From Euzebyaceae bacterium (GTDB taxonomy: Bacteria > Actinomycetota > Nitriliruptoria > Euzebyales > Egibacteraceae): a stretch of 5,884 nucleotides of DNA. The translations under genes and the position numbers were made by a program. Below, piece after piece: positions 1-5,361 of the stretch (position 1 is the stretch's first letter; every line of letters begins with the position of its first letter). Under the pieces are notes generated by a model. That model worked only from the letters and a program-made list of their open reading frames with translations, did not search any database and was not told the origin of the DNA. Where the stretch lies: contig JACCVM010000275.1 in NCBI GenBank assembly GCA_013698135.1, positions 1 to 5,884 of the forward strand, written 5' to 3'.

Positions 1-80
1 GGGGTGAGATTGGCGGCTGCGCGGGGGACGAATCTGTCGCACAATCAAGGGAGGTCCACAACGCACGGGCCACGATCGTC

Positions 81-84
81 GGAG
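81..84 (+). promoter_or_regulatory. Ribosome-binding site deciding the DUF3040 start
   Basis: GGAG lies 7 bases before the ATG at 92 but only 4 bases before the ATG at 89, which favours the second of the tandem start codons. A stronger Shine-Dalgarno-like run, GGGAGGT at 49-55, lies upstream but has no start codon at a usable distance. Confidence 0.5.
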
Positions 85-91
85 TCCGATG

Positions 92-454
92 ATGCCGCTG
101 TCAGACCGCGAGTCGCAGATCCTGGCAGACATCGAAGCACGGCTGCGCGCGGACGACCCGAAGTTCGCCAGGGCCGTCGGCACGCCCACGGTCTCATCCC
201 ACGCCCGCCGCCAGATCAAGCTGGCCGTGCTGGGCTTCCTCCTCGGCTTCTGCCTGCTGATGCTGGGACTGTTGCACCTGCTGTGGGGGCTGGCGGGCTT
301 CGCCTTGATGCTGGCCAGTGCGGTGCACGGTGCCAACATGGTCAAGCGACTCGGTTCCGAGCAGACCAGCGACCTGAGTGGACAGCTGCGCGGCGGCCTT
401 CGCAGCTACCTCAACGATCGGCGATCCCGGGACGACGAGGAGCGCGACGCCTGA
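92..454 (+). CDS. DUF3040 family small membrane protein
   Basis: Complete 120-residue protein of unknown function. The N-terminus (MPLSDRESQILADIEARLRA, then DDPKFA) matches the signature of the actinobacterial DUF3040 family: an amphipathic acidic helix followed by a conserved DDP-x-FA. Residues about 42-60 and 62-80 form two closely spaced hydrophobic helices, so it is probably a membrane hairpin with both ends in the cytoplasm. The tail (about 95-120) is charged, rich in Arg and Asp. Two ATGs lie in tandem at 89 and 92. I chose the second because GGAG at 81-84 then has a 7-base spacer, and because family members typically begin MPLS. An in-frame TGA at 5-7 with no ATG, GTG or TTG before 89 rules out a longer form. 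The gene is convergent with the transglutaminase gene and shares its last 44 bases with it. Family assignment is firm; function is unknown. Confidence 0.9.
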   Translation: MPLSDRESQILADIEARLRADDPKFARAVGTPTVSSHARRQIKLAVLGFLLGFCLLMLGLLHLLWGLAGFALMLASAVHGANMVKRLGSEQTSDLSGQLRGGLRSYLNDRRSRDDEERDA

Positions 455-2825
455 GGATGCGCGCGGCGGGGGAGGCGCTGCCGCTCGGCTGGGAGCGCCG
501 CCGCGAGAGGCCGGCAACTGCCATCCCGAGCGCGCCGCGGACGCGGACCAGCGGCCGTTGCCACGCCGGGACGCCCGCCAGCAAACCCCTGCCCAACCGC
601 TCGGCGGCGTCCTCGGAGGTCGCCGCCGACTCGGGTGGCAGCGCCGTCGCGTAGCGCGCTCGCGCCGCCGCCTCGGCCAAGGCGCCAGCCGCTTGCCAAC
701 ACTCGCCGGAAGACCGTCGCGCGAGGCGGTGCAGGTACTCGTGGTCGGTTTCGGACTCCGCCGGGGCCACGCCCAGCCCGCGTCCGATCCGCTCGGTCTG
801 TGTTCGGGCGTGCAGCACCCGCTGCACGGGTGACAGGGTGCGGTTGCGACCGCCTGCGGCGACCATGCCGCCGGCCAGCACCGCTATCCCCAGCAGGGCC
901 AATCCGGTCAGCAGGAGCGCGCGCGCCGCGCCGTTCCTTCCTCCGCTCCCCGCGGCGTCGGCAGCGGGCGAGGGGGCGGTGTTGGTGCGGTCCAACGGGT
1001 CTTCGGGAACGAGGTCGGCGCGCTCCTCGCCAGGAATTAGGCGTTCGGGGTCGTCGACCCCACCCTGAGCGGCGGTGATGCTGGGCGCCAGGTTCGCCGC
1101 CGAGGGCACCAGCACGTTGCCGTCGCTGCGGGGGGTCGGCTCGAACGTCACCCAGCCCAGGCCGGGGAACAAGACCTCGACCCAGGCATGCGCGTTGGCG
1201 TTGGTGACGACGTAGGCGCGATCCTCGGGGTCGACCAGCTCGCCGGGGGTATAGCCGACCGCCACGCGGGCGGGGATGTTCAGCGATCGCAGCATCACGG
1301 CCATCGTCCCGGCGTACTGCTCGCAGTAGCCGATCCGGTTGCTGATGAACGCCTCCATCGCCTGACCGCTGTGGCCCTGCGGCGGTTCGGTCGAGTACTC
1401 CCAGGAGCGCAGCTCCTCCTGGATGGCCAGGGCCTGGCGGAACGGTGTGGCGGCGCCGGCCTGGTCGACGATCTGGCGGGCCAGCGCGGGCACCGCGGGT
1501 GGGACGTTGGCGGGCAGCTGGGTCAGCGCGCCGTCGAGGGAGAACGACTGAGCCGCGTCCAGCTGCTCGGCGTCGGGTGACGGCAACGCCGCTGACACGG
1601 TGTAGGTGTCGCCGGCCTCAAGCGTCGTGCCCTGGTCCAACGTCATCGTGGACAGCGACGGGTCGTACTGGAAGGCCCCCGCCGCCTCCCCGCTGACCGT
1701 CAGGGCCTGGTAGGGCGCGGGCACCAGGACCGCCTGCGACAGGTTGGCCACCTCAACGTCGACGTTGACCTGGGCGGCCGGTCCGATCCCGACCTCGAAC
1801 GGCACGTCGCCATCCAGCGGCGCGCCGTCGATGCCCTGGTTGGTCCACTCCTCGTTCTCGCCGTAGACGTCCAGCGACGTCACGCGCAGGTACACCGGGC
1901 GGTCGCTGCGCACCCGCATCACTGGCCCGGTGTCCTGCGCCACCAAGCGGGTGCGGATGTCGACGATCGGGTTGGAAGTCAGGGTGGTTCCGCTGGACCC
2001 GCGCAGCTCATACCACGGTGGCTGGCCGAAGCCCGGCAGGAAGCCGGCGAGCCCAGTCCCCGCGACGATAGCGACGAGGGCGATGACACTGCCGCCCGGC
2101 AGCAGCGTGGCTGCGCCCCGCCGGCTGCGACCCCCCACCCAGGTGCCCCAGCGTCCCAGGTCATCGCCCGCGAAGGCCAGCAGCAGCGCGGTCGCGGCCA
2201 CCAGGAAGGGCACCGTCCATCGCCACGCCGCGGTCGCCCCCGGCGCCAGCGTGAGCGGCACCACCCACAGCACCAACGCCATGACCGTGGCCTTGAGGGG
2301 CGCCGCCAGCCGGCCAACCATGCCCTCGACGGCATGGGCGATGGCCCACACCCCGGTGACAGTGATGAAGATCAGGCCAGCCTCCGCGAAGGCGGGGGCC
2401 GGTCGCAGCCGCATGAGCTCGAGGCCGCGCTGCCACAGCGCCACCGCGCCCTCAGCGGTGGCGGGGGTCGGCAGCACCTCCAGCGCCAGGGTGTCGGCGA
2501 AGAAGGCGAAGGAGCAGAACACCACCCAGCCACCGACGCTGACACACAGGCTGGTGACCGGATCCAACCCGTAGCGACGGGCGCCGTAGGACAGCCCGGC
2601 GGACAGCAGCACCGCCGCGAACACCGGCGCGAGGAAGGCAAGCCCCACGAACACCCGCGTCAGCGGCAGGCAGGCCGCTGCCAGCAGCGCCAGCGTCGCG
2701 AGCAACGTCAGCACCTGCGGCGTGTCGGATGAGGGTGCAGCCCGGGGCGGGGGAGCGGGATCCGGCGGCGGCGCGGCCGCGGAGGGAGGGCGCCGCGCGG
2801 GTGCCGGCTCGAGGGTCGTGCTCAC
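411..2825 (-). CDS. TgpA-like transmembrane transglutaminase-core protein
   Basis: Complete 804-residue protein, GTG start. Order: Pro/Ala-rich cytoplasmic tail (1-36, 13 prolines); about seven membrane helices between 38 and 264; a large extracytoplasmic part (265-633) ending in a transglutaminase-like domain; one more helix (about 634-657); a cytoplasmic C-terminal region (660-760) resembling the DUF4129 segment of such proteins (TDHEYLHRLA, ARARYA); and an Arg-rich tail (774-804). The catalytic Cys is Cys501 in GYCEQYAGTMAVMLRSL, the His is His546 in NAHAWVEV, and the acidic position is Glu562 in GWVTFEPTP. Order and spacing fit the transglutaminase fold. The family is known for a Cys-His-acid triad; the substrate is unknown, with envelope peptides or proteins as possibilities. 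The GTG overlaps the DUF58 stop as GTGA, implying translational coupling. The reading frame stays open upstream to 3374, but only inside the DUF58 gene, so the longer form is rejected. Confidence 0.93.
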   Translation of the reverse strand: MSTTLEPAPARRPPSAAAPPPDPAPPPRAAPSSDTPQVLTLLATLALLAAACLPLTRVFVGLAFLAPVFAAVLLSAGLSYGARRYGLDPVTSLCVSVGGWVVFCSFAFFADTLALEVLPTPATAEGAVALWQRGLELMRLRPAPAFAEAGLIFITVTGVWAIAHAVEGMVGRLAAPLKATVMALVLWVVPLTLAPGATAAWRWTVPFLVAATALLLAFAGDDLGRWGTWVGGRSRRGAATLLPGGSVIALVAIVAGTGLAGFLPGFGQPPWYELRGSSGTTLTSNPIVDIRTRLVAQDTGPVMRVRSDRPVYLRVTSLDVYGENEEWTNQGIDGAPLDGDVPFEVGIGPAAQVNVDVEVANLSQAVLVPAPYQALTVSGEAAGAFQYDPSLSTMTLDQGTTLEAGDTYTVSAALPSPDAEQLDAAQSFSLDGALTQLPANVPPAVPALARQIVDQAGAATPFRQALAIQEELRSWEYSTEPPQGHSGQAMEAFISNRIGYCEQYAGTMAVMLRSLNIPARVAVGYTPGELVDPEDRAYVVTNANAHAWVEVLFPGLGWVTFEPTPRSDGNVLVPSAANLAPSITAAQGGVDDPERLIPGEERADLVPEDPLDRTNTAPSPAADAAGSGGRNGAARALLLTGLALLGIAVLAGGMVAAGGRNRTLSPVQRVLHARTQTERIGRGLGVAPAESETDHEYLHRLARRSSGECWQAAGALAEAAARARYATALPPESAATSEDAAERLGRGLLAGVPAWQRPLVRVRGALGMAVAGLSRRRSQPSGSASPAARILRRRAPRRPGIADR

Positions 2826-4075
2826 GAGGCGGCTCCCGGCTGGTAGGCGGTGGCGCGGGGACGCCCTCCAGTCAACAGCCGCCAGCGGTCGCCGAGGGCT
2901 TGCGACGGGGCAATGGTCGTCGCCTTCCAACCACCGGCGCGCAGCAGGGCGGCCATCGACTCGGCGCGGTCGGAGCCGCCGGAGCCGGAACCCCCGGAGA
3001 CGACGAGCGCAGCGCGGGCGCTGAAGGCGCGCCCGGCCTGCAGCAGGGCCTTGGTGTCGGCGGAGCGGGCCACCGGCTCGTCGCCGGGCGGCGGCGCGAT
3101 CACGGCCATCAACAGCCCCTCGCTGGCCGCGCCGCGCAGTCCCCGCAGCGCCGGACCCAGTGCGGGCACCCGCGTCGGGGCCACCTCGGCGAGCCGGTCG
3201 AGGTGGGCCTGCCACGGCGCGAGAGGGGGGGTGCGCTGGTCGGCCTCGGTCACCAGCCGCAGCCGGTAGCCAGCGTCGGCGAGGTGCCACACCAGGCTGG
3301 CGGCAACCGAGATGGCCTTTTCCAGCGGCGAGTCGCGGCCGATGTCGCGGTGCGCGCCGTGGCGGGTGTCGCACAGCACCGTGGCCTCGACCTGCCAGGG
3401 CTGCTCCTGCTGGCGGACCATGAGCGTCTGGCGGTGGGCGGTCGACGGCCAGTGCACCTGACGCAGGTCGTCGCCGGTGACGTACTCGCGCATGGTGTAG
3501 AACTCGTCGCCGCTGGTGAACAGCCGGCGCAGGTCGCTGGCTCCCGAGCCCAGGTGCGCTCCCAGGCCGACCCCCTCGCCGAGCGATTCGATCCGTGGGT
3601 AGACCACCACCTCGTCGACCCCGCGGTAGCGGCGGACCCGCTGCGTCAGCCCGAACGGGTCCCGGACGCGGACGCGCAACGGACCGACGGGATAGCGGCC
3701 ACGCGCCCTGCCATGCAGGCGATAGCGCAACGACGCGGTCCGTCCCGCGCCGAGGCCGGGGACGACGAAGCGCGGCTGGTCGGCCAAGGCCCGGTGGCTG
3801 GTGTCCTCAACCAGCAGCAGCGACGTCGGGAATCGCGCGTCGTTGCGCAGACCGACGACGGCCTCGCCGGTCCCGCCCTGCAGGATGCGATCCTGCGTCA
3901 CGCTGCGCCGTACGGCGATGGTGGCGGTGGACAGCCGCACCGCGACAGCTCCGACCACGACCAGCAACCCGGTGGCGGCGGCCACCACGTACAGCTCGGG
4001 CACGCCCAGGAAGCGGCCGATCGCCCACAGCAGCACCGCTGCGGCCAGCAGCCCGGCACCACGGCGGGTCAGCAT
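2822..4075 (-). CDS. DUF58 domain membrane protein, MoxR partner
   Basis: Complete 417-residue protein, ATG start. Two N-terminal hydrophobic stretches (about 8-22 and 28-47) anchor it in the membrane. Residues 126-142 carry the family motif RYPVGPLRVRVRDPFGL. The hallmark DUF58 block is at 186-212 (EFYTMREYVTGDDLRQVHW followed by PSTA), and then LMVRQQEQPWQ. The C-terminal half looks like a degenerate von Willebrand A fold: the metal-site strand reads VLCDTRHG (233-240), keeping the Asp but not a full DxSxS motif. Many DUF58 proteins sit beside MoxR ATPases and are taken to be their membrane-bound partners; the biochemical role is unsettled. The start is 5 bases after the moxR stop, with GGGGA at 4086-4090 and a 10-base spacer. 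The stop overlaps the downstream transglutaminase GTG. The C-terminus (about 355-370) has a Gly/Ser-rich loop, SGGSGSGGS. Confidence 0.93.
   Translation of the reverse strand: MLTRRGAGLLAAAVLLWAIGRFLGVPELYVVAAATGLLVVVGAVAVRLSTATIAVRRSVTQDRILQGGTGEAVVGLRNDARFPTSLLLVEDTSHRALADQPRFVVPGLGAGRTASLRYRLHGRARGRYPVGPLRVRVRDPFGLTQRVRRYRGVDEVVVYPRIESLGEGVGLGAHLGSGASDLRRLFTSGDEFYTMREYVTGDDLRQVHWPSTAHRQTLMVRQQEQPWQVEATVLCDTRHGAHRDIGRDSPLEKAISVAASLVWHLADAGYRLRLVTEADQRTPPLAPWQAHLDRLAEVAPTRVPALGPALRGLRGAASEGLLMAVIAPPPGDEPVARSADTKALLQAGRAFSARAALVVSGGSGSGGSDRAESMAALLRAGGWKATTIAPSQALGDRWRLLTGGRPRATAYQPGAAS
2833..2837 (-). promoter_or_regulatory. Ribosome-binding site deciding the transglutaminase GTG start
   Basis: On the minus strand GGGAG precedes the GTG at 2825 with a 7-base spacer. 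It lies inside the last codons of the DUF58 gene. Together with the GTGA stop/start overlap at 2822-2825 it fixes the start at this GTG and rules out the longer frame that is open further upstream. Confidence 0.65.
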
Positions 4076-4080
4076 GGCGG

Positions 4081-5076
4081 CTAGGTCCCCGCCCTTGGCT
4101 GGGGCCCGGACTCGGCGGGGATGGGTACAGATCCCAACAGCTCGTCGAGCACGTCGGCGGGATGTTGATCGGACATCTGCGCCTCGGGCGTGAGGATCAG
4201 GCGGTGGGCCAGCAGGGGCTGCACCAGCGTCTTGACGTCGTCGGGGATCACAAAGTCGCGCCCCTGGGCCGCGGCGTAGGCGCGTGACGCCCGCAGCAGC
4301 GCCAGGCAGGCGCGCGGCGAGCCACCCAGCTCCACGGCCGCGTGGGTCCGGGTGGCGCGCACCAGGTCCACGATGTAGCGGCGCAGCGGCTGGGCTGCGT
4401 GCAGCCCCTTGACCGTCTCGACGAGGGCTGCGATCTCCTGGGCGTCGGCGACGGGTTGCAGGCTGGCCACCCGGTCACCGCGACCGTGCACCTCGAGCAT
4501 CTCCATCTCGGCCTCCACGCCGGGGTAGCCGATGCTCAGGCGCATCATGAACCGGTCACGCTGCGCCTCGGGCAGGGGGTAGGTCCCCTCCAGCTCAATC
4601 GGGTTCTGGGTGGCGATCACCATGAACGGCACCCCGAGCTCGTGGGTGGTGCCGTCGACGCTGACCGTACGCTCCTCCATGGACTCCAGCAGGGCGGACT
4701 GGGTCTTGGGGCCGGCGCGGTTGATTTCGTCGCCCAGCACGATGTTGGCGAAGACCGCACCCGGCTTGAACTCGAAGTCGCCGTGCTCCTGGTTGTAGAC
4801 GGTCACCCCCGTGATGTCGCTGGGCAGCAGGTCCGGGGTGAACTGCACCCGCCGAACGCTGCAGGCGATCGATCGGCCGATGGCCTTGGCCAGCAGCGTC
4901 TTGCCAACGCCGGGAACGTCTTCGATGAGCAGATGGCCCTCGGCCAGCAAGGCGACGAGGGCGAGGCGCACGACCTCGGACTTGCCTTCCAGCACGGTCT
5001 CGACGTTGGCGGCGATCCCCGCGAACGAGTCGGCCAGCGCCTGCACCGACACCCCGTCCTCTGGCTTGGTCGCCAC
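4081..5076 (-). CDS. MoxR family AAA+ ATPase
   Basis: Complete 331-residue cytoplasmic ATPase, the usual length for the family. Walker A is DVPGVGKT at 53-60 (Lys59, Thr60). Walker B is IVLGDEINRA at 112-121 with Asp116 and Glu117. Sensor 1 is VIATQNP at 153-159 with Asn158. PLPEAQRDRF at 167-176 carries the putative arginine finger, and GGSPRA around Arg255 is the sensor 2 region. All nucleotide-handling residues are present, so it should be active. MoxR proteins are thought to act as chaperone-like remodellers of a neighbouring DUF58 or VWA-containing protein; here that partner starts 5 bases downstream. The GTG start is supported by AAGGGG 8 bases upstream on the minus strand. It is the first gene of the three-gene operon and reads away from the lipoprotein gene. 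The exact client is not predictable from sequence. Confidence 0.95.
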   Translation of the reverse strand: MATKPEDGVSVQALADSFAGIAANVETVLEGKSEVVRLALVALLAEGHLLIEDVPGVGKTLLAKAIGRSIACSVRRVQFTPDLLPSDITGVTVYNQEHGDFEFKPGAVFANIVLGDEINRAGPKTQSALLESMEERTVSVDGTTHELGVPFMVIATQNPIELEGTYPLPEAQRDRFMMRLSIGYPGVEAEMEMLEVHGRGDRVASLQPVADAQEIAALVETVKGLHAAQPLRRYIVDLVRATRTHAAVELGGSPRACLALLRASRAYAAAQGRDFVIPDDVKTLVQPLLAHRLILTPEAQMSDQHPADVLDELLGSVPIPAESGPQPRAGT

Positions 5077-5084
5077 TGGCTGAA

Positions 5085-5090
5085 CCCCTT
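5085..5090 (-). promoter_or_regulatory. Ribosome-binding site deciding the moxR GTG start
   Basis: On the minus strand AAGGGG stands 8 bases before the GTG at 5076. No ATG competes nearby in this frame, and the resulting N-terminus (MATKPEDG) leads straight into the first MoxR helix. Confidence 0.65.
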
Positions 5091-5129
5091 GTCGAAAGGT
5101 TTGATCGCCGATGCCGTGCGCGGCGGGCC

Positions 5130-5135
5130 AGTGTA
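5130..5135 (-). promoter_or_regulatory. Possible -10 element of the moxR operon
   Basis: TACACT on the minus strand fits the TAnnnT pattern of actinobacterial housekeeping promoters. It would give a leader of roughly 45 bases that contains the moxR ribosome-binding site. No TTGnnn hexamer is found 16-18 bases upstream, so this is a weak call from pattern alone. The operon must start transcription somewhere in this divergent region or further right, since moxR is its first gene. Confidence 0.25.
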
Positions 5136-5238
5136 GCGATGCCTACGCCGGGCCACGCCGCGCAACGCTGGACAGGGTCCGGCGACAAGCAAAGATCGGC
5201 CCGCGCAGCAGGTGCACACGGGCGCGGTCTCGGGTCCC

Positions 5239-5244
5239 TATACT
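5239..5244 (+). promoter_or_regulatory. Possible -10 element of the lipoprotein gene
   Basis: TATACT differs from the sigma-70 consensus at one base and stands out as an AT-rich island in a very GC-rich region. No good -35 hexamer is seen 16-18 bases upstream. If used, it would give a leader of about 110 bases before the ATG at 5362, long enough for RNA-level control (see the possible pseudoknot at 5315-5347). Confidence 0.35.
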
Positions 5245-5314
5245 TCCGCGCCATCCAGGGGGTAGCCGCAGCCGGAGCGTTCGGTCGTCAGCAACGGTGG
5301 CCATCCGGGTTCAG

Positions 5315-5347
5315 CCGGTGTGCGAATCGACCCACCGGTCAGGTCGA
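5315..5347 (+). promoter_or_regulatory. Candidate leader RNA pseudoknot before the lipoprotein RBS
   Basis: Two perfect 6-base inverted repeats interlock. CCGGTG (5315-5320) is complementary to CACCGG (5333-5338), and TCGACC (5327-5332) to GGTCGA (5342-5347). The order gives an H-type pseudoknot with a 6-base first loop, no bases between the stems and a 3-base last loop, ending two bases before the AGGAGG ribosome-binding site. Alternatively the two stems could form as mutually exclusive hairpins. Short stems arise easily by chance in GC-rich DNA, and no known riboswitch class is recognised, so this is a structural hypothesis only. Confidence 0.25.
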
Positions 5348-5349
5348 GC

Positions 5350-5355
5350 AGGAGG
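5350..5355 (+). promoter_or_regulatory. Strong ribosome-binding site of the lipoprotein gene
   Basis: AGGAGG, a full core Shine-Dalgarno match, with a 6-base spacer to the ATG at 5362. It is the strongest correctly spaced site in the window and fixes the start of the signal peptide. Confidence 0.85.
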
Positions 5356-5361
5356 AAACGG

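Larger units (their letters stand above)
5077..5361. other. Divergent intergenic region between moxR and lipoprotein genes
   Basis: This 285-base stretch holds no convincing gene. It must carry the outward promoters for at least the lipoprotein gene and probably the moxR operon. Visible candidates are a minus-strand TACACT, a plus-strand TATACT, and the interlocking inverted repeats just before the lipoprotein ribosome-binding site. Open frames crossing it lack a ribosome-binding site and family resemblance. Confidence 0.7.

Noticed and set aside
411..460. A bidirectional terminator between the convergent genes
   Set aside because: The genes overlap, and I found no GC hairpin followed by a T run on either strand there.
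4..654. 216-codon plus-strand open frame starting at a GTG near the window edge
   Set aside because: It overlaps the DUF3040 gene in another frame and continues antisense through the transglutaminase gene. Its composition is Arg/Pro/Ala-rich without motifs.
1930..2574. 214-codon plus-strand open frame
   Set aside because: It is antisense to the membrane-helix part of the transglutaminase gene, with Ser/Thr/Ala/Arg-rich translation and no family resemblance.
2826..3374. 183-codon upstream extension of the transglutaminase frame on the minus strand
   Set aside because: It lies wholly inside the DUF58 gene, is a run of Arg/Pro/Gly-rich residues with no domain, and the GTG at 2825 has a well-placed ribosome-binding site and a GTGA overlap.
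2729..4084. 451-codon plus-strand open frame
   Set aside because: It is antisense to the DUF58 gene, with a Gln/Gly/His/Arg-rich composition typical of the complement of GC-rich coding DNA. It shows no ribosome-binding site or recognisable domain.
4573..4578. MoxR reads QRDRF where many homologues have QLDRF
   Set aside because: The arginine-finger Arg is retained, and this variant is, as far as I recall, ordinary in actinobacterial MoxR proteins, so it is not evidence of altered function.
4342..5136. 264-codon plus-strand open frame
   Set aside because: It mirrors the moxR gene almost entirely. The MoxR protein has every expected motif, whereas this frame has none.
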